Shown here piece after piece: positions 49,410 to 59,122 of a DNA stretch of 64,000 bases (position 1 is the stretch's first letter; the number at the start of each line of letters is the position of its first letter). A program made the position numbers and the translations under genes. Origin of the DNA: Cheiracanthium punctorium. Lineage: Eukaryota > Arthropoda > Arachnida > Araneae > Cheiracanthiidae. The notes below the pieces were generated by a model that had not been told where the DNA came from, made no database searches, and saw only the letters and a list, made by a program, of their open reading frames with translations. Location of the stretch: positions 310,001 to 374,000 of the forward strand of contig JAWZYV010019520.1 of NCBI GenBank assembly GCA_038373885.1. The letters are read 5' to 3'.

Positions 49410-49683
49410 CCCTTTAACGCGCAGTATTCCCGCTCTGGGAACACCCAACTCTGACGTTTTGACTGTTGCCAGTCACGAAGAATAGATTTGATTTCTATAA
49501 AAATAGTTGCGGGTGACACAGTTCCACGAGAATTCCCTTTCCTTTTTAGCACGTCATTTCCCGTAAAGAAATTGTCACGATTATTTTTAACAGCACTGAC
49601 ATCAGCTGAGAAATGGAAGAATGCGAGAACAGCTGTATAGATTGCCCAATGCTGAAAAAAGGGCAGCCGTTGCCATCGCTCGA
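49410..49683 (+). mobile_element. piggyBac-like palindromic MITE, copy 7, left part
   Basis: TTAA at 49406-49409, CCCTTTAACGCGCAGTA, and the usual left arm up to GCCATCGCTCGA, where it is interrupted by the 9.1-kb element. The rest of this same copy resumes at 58786. In intact copies GCTCGA is followed by CTTAACTACCAGC, exactly the sequence found at 58786. Confidence 0.85.
49678..49683 (+). repeat. Target-site duplication GCTCGA, left
   Basis: A 6-bp sequence repeated identically at 58780-58785. The intact MITE copies (for example 21959-22464) contain it once, so it was duplicated by insertion of the large element. Confidence 0.9.
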
Positions 49684-50229
49684 AGTAGTAGATAAATGTT
49701 CGTTCTGCCCAGCCGGTACCATGTTAATTCGCCGGTACGCCGTACAGGTGCTTTCCCTGGGCTCAGCGGGGAAGGGGGGGGCGTGGTCGGACCGGATGTG
49801 AGGAGCGGATGCTAAGACCGGATGTTCGAAGGGTTGATAAGAATTTTTTTCCTTTTTTTTTCAAATAAGGGGACTTGTAATTTTTTTCAGACTGTGACAT
49901 ATTTTTCAAATAAGGGGACTTGGAAAAATTTTCAGATTGTGATGCATTCTCTCATGAAAACTTTGTTATATTTTAAATAAGCTATACTTTATGAATTAAA
50001 CCTGAAATAAAAAATATTATTATAAAATGAGGACCCACCAGCCACCAGTAGAACATCTACCGCCTCATTTCAAATAAAAGTTTTTACTGTGCCTTTCCCC
50101 ATCACGCTAGCCTCGCATGAATGGAGACAGGGCGTAGCACAGAGGATGCGTTGTTGTTTTTGTTTCTTTAAATAATAATTAACTATGTGGGGCAAAGAAA
50201 CGTACAACATCCCCAGGAGGCCTACGAAC

Positions 50230-50600
50230 TTTAATTTTAAGTTAAATAAGTAATTTTACAACAAATATTTTTTTTTAACCAAGAGTTTTAATTTTAAGTT
50301 AAATAAGTAATTTTACAACAAATATTTTTTTTTAACCAAGAGTTTTAATTTTAAGTTAATCATTTATTTTACAACAAATATTTTTTTATCAAGAGTTAAT
50401 TAATTTTTTTTTAACCATGAGTTTTAATTTTAAGTTAAATAATTTTACAACAAATATTTTTTTTTAATCAAGAGTTAATTAATTTTTATTTTTTAACCAA
50501 GTTTTAATTTTAAGTTATATAATTTTACTACAAATATTTTTTTAATCAAGTGTTTTTAATTTATCAAGAAAAAAAAATTTAATCAAGAGTTTTAATTTTT
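50230..50600. repeat. Minisatellite in left arm, unit about 58 bp
   Basis: Repeated ACAACAAATATTTTT...AACCAAGAGTTTTAATTTTAAGTTAA units. The first two are almost identical and later ones are shortened. The same array appears inverted at about 57866-58235 in the right arm. Confidence 0.8.
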
Positions 50601-50818
50601 TGCATACCTTATTTTTGTTAAGTAGCCGTATAACATTAAAGTAAGGTTTAGGATACCCATACATTTTCTACAAATTTAATCTACTGTTAGGCAAGTGAGA
50701 AAATTATACCATAGAAAGATTTTACAAATAATGATTTGGATATAGTCTTATATTCTATTGCGAGAAAACCACTTTAGCCATATATCCCCCAAAACTCAAG
50801 TTTTTGCATACGAAATGC

Positions 50819-50921
50819 ATGAATACGCGTTAGAACCCCTTAGAAAGTCCTCCTACCAAGGCACCCCTCATCCTAGGCAGATACCCCGCGTGCAGGTTTG
50901 CCTTAAAACACAAACAAACAA
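50819..50921 (+). mobile_element. SINE 3' fragment inside the left arm
   Basis: GAATACGCGTTAGAACCCC, TTAGAAAGTCCT, CAAGGCACCCCT and CATCCTAGGCAGAT match the body of the SINE at 38265-38505. The box A/B head is absent. Its mirror copy sits in the right arm at 57545-57650. Confidence 0.7.
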
Positions 50922-51869
50922 AGTATTTATCTAAACATTTTTGATAGATTTTAGACAGCGATTATACTAGTTTATATTTTCTATAGATCAATTAGAGAAA
51001 AAATGGCATTTTTAGTAATCCTACAAAACATTTTTACTGTATATCCCAAGTAGAGTAACTTGATTTATAGAATTTCAATACGATAAGAGTTAGATTGTTT
51101 ATGTGCAAAACTAATTTCACTTTGACTATGAAAGCATAATTTTGTACATGAATCAACCTTTTTAGAGGTCTTTTATTGATGCACTTAGCATATTTTATAG
51201 AAAGGTGAGCATAACTAGCACAAACTTTTAGACTAGATAGTACTATTGTTAGAAAGTTGAACTATTGGAAATAAAAATTGAAGATCCGTTTTAGCACAGT
51301 TGTATACTGCATGTACATAAATATCTTTCAATACTTAGATAGTTTAAATCGCAAATCATTACTTAAACTAAAAAATACAAGGTTTTTACTTACGTGAAGG
51401 GACATCGTGCTAAATCTTCGAGTCTCTGGACAAAGTACCAACATCTATACGGCTAGCAAGACCGGAACATAGAGTAATGATTTAAAATACATTATCCCTA
51501 ATTCCCGGTCCAACTAGCACATTTTCATTAATTTTTGTCTTCATATGCTGAAATAGGTATATTATTTTGACACTAAAAACAAAACACATTTGAAGATATT
51601 AAACGCTTTAAAAGTAATTTTTTTTCTTATAACAATTTACCAGATTCACAATACTATTTTATGTAGGATAAAATTAGTTAGCAAGCGAAAATTTAATCTT
51701 AGTTAGAATTTACTGAAATACAAATACCATGCATGCCTTATTTTCTATTAGGAGAAAGCCCTCAAACCCCAGTTTTTGTATACAAACTGCATAAAGTACT
51801 TCTACCGATAATGCTATTAATATTAATTACACTGGATTACCAACTTAAAATTTCGCAAAACACCAAAAT

Positions 51870-53390
51870 GTTTAAAAATATTTGCAAGAAGCATGTTTAG
51901 CAAGTTACTAGCTTGCTATTTGTAAAAAATTCTAAGTCCGTTATCTTGAAAGAGTAACTGAAATGCACTAATATGAATAATTCAATGTTTCTAAAAAGAC
52001 AATTTCACATATCTAGCACTTCAGAAAAAATGTATCAAGTTCGTAACATTCTAAAAATACCAAAGTTCGTCACTTCTATAAAATTTTCAAAGTACAGATA
52101 TGTTAGTTTATTTCAAGAACATATTCAACGACTTATCAGAACATAAAATATACCAATGTGCAAAACTTCTAAAAGAAAAAATTACACCTTACAATCTATT
52201 AATGCAGTTTACTAAGTATTTTGTAAAACCCTTTACTTGATAATTCTGAAAAATAGCCTAAGTCCCTCACTTTGTACAGACATAAATTATATTACTTTTA
52301 TTTAGTTAAGGTTTACATAAAGATAAGTATATGCTAAAATAGCTGATCATTTCTGTACCACATTTAAATCTATTTTATCAAAAACATGTTAAGCATACTA
52401 CTTCTACGAAATTTACAAAGTTCTAATAGCTAAGTTCCTTTCGAGAAATAATTTCATAACTTATGAGAACTCATAAACGTATACAAATCAAAAGTATACT
52501 TAGTTTGAACAAGTAACATGTATAAAAGTAAGAGCATATTTATTTAAAATTTGTAAGCATAACCATCTCAATCAGTAAAATGTGTAACATGTGCACTTAG
52601 TTGATATTTCTCATAAAAATATTCAACCCCATTACTTAATAAAAATTATAAAAATATGCCAAGGTAATACTCTAATGTTTTAAAAACATAGTGTATGATT
52701 TTAAATATTCTGTTACTTCAAGTAAAATATGGTAAGATCTTTACATTAAAGAACACCTAAAAAATCTTTATTTAAAAATACTAAGTTTCTTTATCTCACT
52801 TAACTTTATTTTTGAAAAACCTGTAAAATCGATTAAGTTATAAAATTATGGAAACTAACTTTTTTAGCTAAGTTCATTTTATAAAAAATTAGTACTTTGG
52901 GAATTCTCATGTAACACAATTTACCTATCACACTTAAGTTTATGATTTTAATCAAAACATTTTAATTCTATGTAGTAGATTAATGTTTCCATAGTACATG
53001 CTTCAATAAATTTTGTTAAATTTCTAACTTTCTACCTTGTAGTGTATAAAAGATAAGTATAAAACGAGAACCTTAAATCGTGACCAAGTATGCTAACTTT
53101 ATCACTTTTTATTTAATAGATTTTTATTTTGCAAGTAATCAACACGCACATAAAGAAAACACAGAAAAGTTTTCATGTTTAAACTTATTTATTTACAAAA
53201 ACATATTTTAAATTACACAAACTATTTACACAATTAAGAAAATAATAACTTTTCAAAGTGTAATCCACAATTAATCATGCACAAATCAGTAAAATCTTAC
53301 TGTTGTAGAAGCAAGCAAACTTTTTCTACATAATCACAATGGTTTTAATATATTTTTTACAATCGCAATACTAGTTATACACCAATAACA
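51870..53390. other. AT-rich centre of the large element, left of the gene
   Basis: No reading frame of note. On the minus strand this is downstream of the AlkB-like gene. An AATAAA polyadenylation signal (plus-strand TTTATT at 53188-53193) lies about 200 bases after the stop codon. Confidence 0.5.
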
Positions 53391-54938
53391 TCACATAATT
53401 ACACATGTTTTGTCATCCTTGGAATTCGCAAAATCTGAAAACGGTTGAAAAAATGAATTAAATAGCTCATTTTGAAGATACTTCATATAGTCTTCAATGA
53501 AAATGTTTGAAAAAAATTCTCCGTCATAATGACAAGTGCATTTTTTCTCGCATATCTCTCTTGCAATATACGGCATGTCAACCGTAAACCATGCTTTACT
53601 ACTTATAAGACCCTCTCGCTCATCAATATGTGATCTATTCGAACAGGCATGTATCCTATGCGAAGAATGATCTTGAACCCGGCCTATGTTTTTAAAAATT
53701 TCCTGATGTACTATATCCATTAATTGTTGTTTAGCTTCATCGTAATTACAATGGGGTTCGCGGTTACATTTTTGCGGCTTTAATTTTAAAATTAAATGAG
53801 GCAGGGTCGTCGTATATAGCGTTTTTAAAATGCATTCCAATATTTCATTTCTCATTTCGCAAAGTTTTTTTACTTGATCATTTAAAAGTGTTAAGGAAAT
53901 TGGATTTAACGTGAATGAATCTGCGGTTTTGTAAATTTGTTGTAAGATGCATTTTCCATCATCATTAAATACAGATAATTGATTATTACAAATAAAAGAG
54001 CTATTGCTATGACCTATATTAAAATCTAATAGTTTTACAATAAATTCGATCCATGTGGAAGGGTTCATCACGACTCCCTGACCGGTTGGTATATAGTCTA
54101 ATTGGGCATTCTGAATAAATTGTCTAATATGGATCTTCAAGTCAGTTCTTTCATCGTGAAGTGAAACGTAGATAAGTCTTTCCAAGTGCCATGTACTATT
54201 TACAGAAGCATATAAGCTATGGTAAAGATGATCCGTCCAATCGTCCAACTTTGCCCTTTTCGGGGAAGGCTCATAAATGTACATTTTGGCAAATGTTAGG
54301 TTAATGTGCGGGTCTGTCACATAAGGTTCAGAAGGAATACCATGCGTTAAAAGTTTGTTGGTTGGGGGATATATCTTACACATTGAGCCATGTTCTAATT
54401 TAATGGTAGCGGTTTCACAGTTCGCTGGTTTAAAATCCAAAGTTCGTTTAGATCCAAAACTTAGAATGCATACACCTGATGATAGGTCTAGATTAAAATC
54501 TTCGTAGTTGCCGTCTTCAATTTTAGGTTGTTCTTCAGAGCCAAAGTTCACTTGCACCATATTAAATTCATAATTTGTCACTTTCTGTAGATCTTCACGT
54601 ATTTTTTGCAAAATGGGTATCCAAGAGTAAACATAGACTGTTGCTCCAGGTAAACTGTAATTGATTCCTTCATCAGCAAAAGTAATTACTTTACGGGTCG
54701 AGGAAATTTTCTTTTCACTACTTTGCAGGGGTAATTGAAACAATTCTTGCTGTAGCACGTCAACATCACTTTCAGTATAAAACTCGGGGGAAATTTTCTT
54801 TTCAATACTTTGCAGAGGCTTTACATCTAAAGGCAATTGTATTATTTCTTGCAGCAACACATCGGCATCACTTTGAGTATAAAACTCGGGAGTGTATTCA
54901 ATGTTAAAGTTATTTTCGATCGATTCAAGCAAAGACAT
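53391..54938 (-). CDS. AlkB-like 2-oxoglutarate dioxygenase-fold protein, probably catalytically altered
   Basis: 515-residue intact frame starting MSLLESIE; I chose the ATG at 54936-54938 (CAAAAATGT context) because the 8 codons upstream begin with TTG, not ATG. Residues about 15-65 hold two tandem copies of PEFYTxSDxDVLxQE..QLPL, resembling the N-terminal helix region of AlkB proteins. Residues about 70-220 fit the AlkB jelly-roll: INYSLPGATVYVYSW, then NMVQVNFG, then CILSFGSKRTLDF, then LEHGSMCKIYP, THGIP and DPHINLTF. In a position-by-position reading, the HxD iron ligands fall on G and Y in DGNYED. The distal H is kept (THGIP), and the 2-oxoglutarate arginine after INLTF is not obvious. 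The C-terminal half (about 230-515) is not recognised and is cysteine/histidine-rich near CEKKCTCHY. AlkB enzymes remove alkyl groups from nucleic acids; here binding or structural use is more likely. It is the only long gene in the 9.1-kb element. An AAGTATAGG/TATACTT element lies about 45 bases upstream. Confidence 0.7.
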   Translation of the reverse strand: MSLLESIENNFNIEYTPEFYTQSDADVLLQEIIQLPLDVKPLQSIEKKISPEFYTESDVDVLQQELFQLPLQSSEKKISSTRKVITFADEGINYSLPGATVYVYSWIPILQKIREDLQKVTNYEFNMVQVNFGSEEQPKIEDGNYEDFNLDLSSGVCILSFGSKRTLDFKPANCETATIKLEHGSMCKIYPPTNKLLTHGIPSEPYVTDPHINLTFAKMYIYEPSPKRAKLDDWTDHLYHSLYASVNSTWHLERLIYVSLHDERTDLKIHIRQFIQNAQLDYIPTGQGVVMNPSTWIEFIVKLLDFNIGHSNSSFICNNQLSVFNDDGKCILQQIYKTADSFTLNPISLTLLNDQVKKLCEMRNEILECILKTLYTTTLPHLILKLKPQKCNREPHCNYDEAKQQLMDIVHQEIFKNIGRVQDHSSHRIHACSNRSHIDEREGLISSKAWFTVDMPYIAREICEKKCTCHYDGEFFSNIFIEDYMKYLQNELFNSFFQPFSDFANSKDDKTCVIM

Positions 54939-56581
54939 TTTTGAAACTCGGCGAAAAATCAATTAAAACACACGTCTTAAGTATAGGCGCACACAGTGTA
55001 AAGAGAGTCTCGCAACACACACCTGGCCACTTTATCTAACTAAAATGTCTCTATACTGATTCTTTAAAAAATCACGTGATTACCCAAGCGCCCTCTACCT
55101 TAAAACTTTCTCAACCCAGTAGATATTGCATCATCTAACTTGTCTTAGCCTGTTACAAAGAGTTGCCCTAATTGCAAATAGTACATCCTGCCAGAAACCT
55201 ACCGGATATTCAATCAACACAGATTTGCACACGTCACTATCACGTGTCTTCTGCGCATGTCACTTCCTTATCTCTTATCTGATCTGTGATACCTGATAAG
55301 AGAAAATCAGTTGCCGTTAAATTTGTAGAGTTTGTAGGTTGGGCGTAGGTAAGTTCTCCTGCAACGGATACCTAAGAATTCTTTAGCCGAGCTGACCGAT
55401 GTTTTGTCCGCATGCAACAAGAGTGTTGTCCGGTATTTTTCAGGTATTATAATTGCTTATATTTTTTCTGATATATGTTGTGATTAGCTATCTTTTAGAG
55501 TAATCAGTTTAGTTTATTAACAGGTTTTCATTAATAATTTCAGTTTATGACTTTATTAAAAAAATTTTAGTTTATTATTGTAAAAATTGTTTTAGTTTAT
55601 GAATTTATTAAATAAAAATTTTAGTTTATTATTGTAAAAAATTGTTTTAAACAATAAGTTTAGTTTATGCATTTATTAAAAGGATGTCTATGTAAAATTT
55701 AAGTCTATAAAAAAAATTGAGTGTAAAAATTTTGATATGTTTAATTTATTAACAAGTTTTAATTAATAATTTTAGTTTATGACTTTATTAAATAAAAATT
55801 TTAGTTTATTATTCTAAAAATTGTTTTAAACAATAATTTTAATACCTATTTTATACGTGAATACTCATTCATCTGCAATGCCTATAATTTATTACTGTTA
55901 TTTATCAAAACTTAACAAAAATAATTTGCTTTAGTACAATGATCTTTGCTAATTGTTTCACAGAAATTAATTTAATGATTCATTATTTTCCTAAACTACG
56001 TAAAATATATTAATCGTTGTAGCTTAACTTTGATATTTCAATTTAGGATATAATGTCGATCAGAAGAATAATCATAATGTATTTAATACGTGTTCAATAG
56101 ATATCCTTTACAAAGTTCCAATGCGTTTGTAAAAATTAGATTATGTTTTTAAGTAGTAAACATCTTAATCCATAAGTCCCCATTTTTGAACGTAGAATGA
56201 AACACGTGTCCCCACAATTCGGTATTCCCCTAGCACCCTCCCTGGTTTTATCTTATCGGCAAACTGGCCAACTCTTATTGTACCGGCTCTGTAGAGCCTC
56301 AAGGCACTTTCTTATCTCTAAATTTCTTATCAGCTGTACTAGGGATATGGCGTGCACGTGTTCTACTTATGCTGTGGATATATTTGCGAATATTTTTATT
56401 ATTTTCGCCTCTCGCGTGTACAAGTACAGGGTAAGTGTAATATTTTCTATTATTTTAGTTACATATAAGTTGATACCGTAATTCTAATTGAAAATAATTA
56501 TGTGGTTCTTATAGTTGCACTTTTGATGTGTTGTACTTTTAAGTGTGATTTTTTTGTTATTGTTAATGTATGTTTTTCTGT
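54939..56581. other. AT-rich centre of the large element, right of the gene
   Basis: Probable promoter side of the AlkB-like gene. Tandem TTTAGTTTATGACTTTATTAAA / TTTAGTTTATTATTGTAAAA repeats occupy about 55545-55845. Two plus-strand sequences look like strong splice donors (CGTAGGTAAGTT at about 55346-55357 and CAGGGTAAGTG at about 56426-56436). They might belong to an unannotated transcript divergent from the gene. The 94-residue frame at 56197-56481 overlaps the second donor and has no recognised domain. Confidence 0.4.
55545..55845. repeat. Tandem AT-rich repeat in the centre of the large element
   Basis: At least four alternating units of TTTAGTTTATGACTTTATTAAA and TTTAGTTTATTATTGTAAAAATTG. 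They are related to each other by direct repetition, with period about 50-110 bases and some disrupted units. Confidence 0.6.
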
Positions 56582-57544
56582 ATTTTGGTGTTTTGCGAAA
56601 TTTTAAGTTGGTAATCCAGTGTAATTAATATTAATAGCATTATCGGTAGAAGTACTTTATGCAGTTTGTATACAAAAACTGGGGTTTGAGGGCTTTCTCC
56701 TAATAGAAAATAAGGCATGCATGGTATTTGTATTTCAGTAAATTCTAACTAAGATTAAATTTTCGCTTGCTAACTAATTTTATCCTACATAAAATAGTAT
56801 TGTGAATCTGGTAAATTGTTATAAGAAAAAAAATTACTTTTAAAGCGTTTAATATCTTCAAATGTGTTTTGTTTTTAGTGTCAAAATAATATACCTATTT
56901 CAGCATATGAAGACAAAAATTAATGAAAATGTGCTAGTTGGACCGGGAATTAGGGATAATGTATTTTAAATCATTACTCTATGTTCCGGTCTTGCTAGCC
57001 GTATAGATGTTGGTACTTTGTCCAGAGACTCGAAGATTTAGCACGATGTCCCTTCACGTAAGTAAAAACCTTGTATTTTTTAGTTTAAGTAATGATTTGT
57101 GATTTAAACTATCTAAGTATTGAAAGATATTTATGTACATGCAGTATAAAACTGTGCTAAAACGGATCTTCAATTTTTATTTCCAATAGTTCAACTTTCT
57201 AACAATAGTACTATCTAGTCTAAAAGTTTGTGCTAGTTATGCTCACCTTTCTATAAAATAGGCTAAGTGCATCCATAAAAGACCACTAAAAAGGTTGATT
57301 CATGTATAAAATTATGCTTTCATAGTCAAACTGAAATTAGTTTTGCACATAAACAATCTAACTCGTATCGTATTGAAATTCTATAAATCAAGTTACTCTA
57401 CTTGGGATATACAGTAAAAATGTTTTGTAGGATTACTAAAAATGCAATTTTTTCTCTAATTGATCTATAGAAAATATAAACTAGTATAATCGCTGTCTAA
57501 AATCTATCAAAAATGTGTGGTAAGAAAAATGTTTAGATAAATAC

Positions 57545-57650
57545 TTTGTTTGTTTGTGTTTTAAGGCAAACCTGCACGCGGGGGTATCTGCCTAGGATGA
57601 GGGGTGCCTTGGTAGGAGGACTTTCTAAGGGGATCTAACGCGTATTCATG
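57545..57650 (-). mobile_element. SINE 3' fragment inside the right arm
   Basis: Mirror copy of the left-arm fragment at 50819-50921, at the corresponding position of the arm. See the left-arm entry for the matching blocks. Confidence 0.7.
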
Positions 57651-57865
57651 CATTTCGTATACAAAAACTTGAGTTTTGGGGGATATATGGCTAAAGTGGT
57701 TTTCTCGCAATAGAATATAAGACTATATCAATCATTATTTGTAAAATCTTTCTATGGTATAATTTTCTCACTTGCCTAACAGTAGATTAAATTTGTAGAA
57801 AATGTATGGGTATCCTAAACCTTACTTTAATGTTAAACGGCTACTTAACAAAAATACGGTATGCA

Positions 57866-58235
57866 AAAAATTAAAACTCTTGATTAAATTTTTTTTTCTT
57901 GATAAATTAAAAACACTTGATTAAAAAAATATTTGTTGTAAAATTATATAACTTAAAATTAAAACTTGGTTAAAAATAAAATTAATTAACTCTTGATTAA
58001 AAAAAAATATTTGTTGTAAAATTATTTAACTTAAAATTAAAACTCATGGTTAAAAAAAAAATTAATTAACTCTTGATAAAAAAATATTTGTTGTAAAATA
58101 AATGATTAACTTAAAATTAAAACTCTTGGTTAAAAAAAATATTTGTTGTAAAATTACTTATTTAACTTAAAATTAAAACTCTTGGTTAAAAAAAAATATT
58201 TGTTGTAAAATTACTTATTTAACTTAAAATTAAAG
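57866..58235. repeat. Minisatellite in right arm, unit about 58 bp
   Basis: Inverted counterpart of the array at 50230-50600: TTAACTTAAAATTAAAACTC...AAATATTTGTTGTAAAATTA units. Confidence 0.8.
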
Positions 58236-58779
58236 TTCGTAGGCCTCCTGGGGATGTTGTACGTTTCTTTGCCCCACATAGTTAATTATTATTTAAAGAA
58301 ACAAAAACAACAACGCATCCTCTGTGCTACGCCCTGTCTCCATTCATGCGAGGCTAGCGTGATGGGGAAAGGCACAGTAAAAACTTTTATTTGAAATGAG
58401 GCGGTAGATGTTCTACTGGTGGCTGGTGGGTCCTCATTTTATAATAATATTTTTTATTTCAGGTTTAATTCATAAAGTATAGCTTATTTAAAATATAACA
58501 AAGTTTTCATGAGAGAATGCATCACAATCTGAAAATTTTTCCAAGTCCCCTTATTTGAAAAATATGTCACAGTCTGAAAAAAATTACAAGTCCCCTTATT
58601 TGAAAAAAAAAGGAAAAAAATTCTTATCAACCCTTCGAACATCCGGTCTTAGCATCCGCTCCTCACATCCGGTCCGACCACGCCCCCCCTTCCCCGCTCA
58701 GCCCAGGAAAAGCACCTGTACGGCGTACCGGCGAATTAACATGGTACCGGCTGGACAGAACGAACATTTATCTACTACT

Positions 58780-58785
58780 GCTCGA
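58780..58785 (+). repeat. Target-site duplication GCTCGA, right
   Basis: Identical to 49678-49683; marks the right boundary of the 9.1-kb element. Confidence 0.9.
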
Positions 58786-58937
58786 CTTAACTACCAGCAA
58801 GATGGCGGACGTCGAGCTGCGTCATCTGTGGCACGCGATGAACGTTTCGATCGTCCGCCATCTTGCTGGCAGTTAAATCGAACGATGGCAACGGCTGCCC
58901 TTTTTACAGCATTGGGAAAGGGTTGCGCTTCAAAGGA
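58786..58937 (+). mobile_element. piggyBac-like palindromic MITE, copy 7, right part
   Basis: Resumes with CTTAACTACCAGCAAGATGG. The palindrome centre is nearly lost here (GGCGGACGTCGAGCTGCG), and the right arm continues to TTGCGCTTCAAAGGA. The TTAA expected after it reads TTGA (58938-58941). Confidence 0.8.
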
Positions 58938-59122
58938 TTGAAAACTGAAATGGTAAGCACACCGAAAAATATGTACACGCTCCTGGTGAAGCAACCCGAG
59001 ACAAACAATGCTGGTCCACATATCTCAGAAGTCGGAAGTGAATCAGACCGGAGCCCCCGGGAAGGGAGGGGGAGAGTAGACAATTACAAGGCGAGCCTGG
59101 GTACTGAACGCGTGGAGGTGTT

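Larger units (their letters stand above)
49684..51869 (+). repeat. Left terminal inverted repeat of the 9.1-kb element
   Basis: Matches the reverse complement of 56582-58779 nearly base for base. Inversion stops at CACCAAAAT (51861-51869). It contains, from the end inward, a GC-richer outer 120 bases, a minisatellite (about 50230-50600), a SINE fragment (50819-50921) and a GC-richer island near 51394-51480. Confidence 0.9.
49684..58779. mobile_element. 9.1-kb Polinton/Maverick-like element with 2.2-kb TIRs and an AlkB-like gene
   Basis: Ends AGTAGTAGATAAATG and CATTTATCTACTACT, flanked by a perfect 6-bp duplication (GCTCGA), with inverted arms of about 2,186 bp (49684-51869) and 2,198 bp (56582-58779). 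From established knowledge, Polintons make 6-bp duplications, have long TIRs and start with AG. By inference this is a non-autonomous or minimal relative, since no polymerase B, retroviral-type integrase, packaging ATPase, protease or capsid frame is visible in the 4.7-kb centre. The centre is AT-rich with one minus-strand gene (53391-54938). The arms are nearly identical, indicating a young insertion or arm conversion. Alternatives: another long-TIR superfamily with 6-bp duplications, or a composite foldback. Confidence 0.75.
56582..58779 (-). repeat. Right terminal inverted repeat of the 9.1-kb element
   Basis: Inverted copy of 49684-51869 with few substitutions (for example GGGGATCTAACG here against GGGGTTCTAACG in the other arm, read in the same sense) and small indels in the homopolymer-rich parts. 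Confidence 0.9.

Noticed and set aside
53391..54962. 523-codon version of the AlkB-like gene
   Set aside because: The first codon of that frame is TTG (54960-54962). The first ATG is at 54936-54938, in a better start context, giving 515 codons.
56197..56481. 94-codon plus-strand frame in the centre of the large element
   Set aside because: It crosses a strong splice-donor-like sequence and has no domain. Mentioned only as part of a possible non-coding or spliced transcript.
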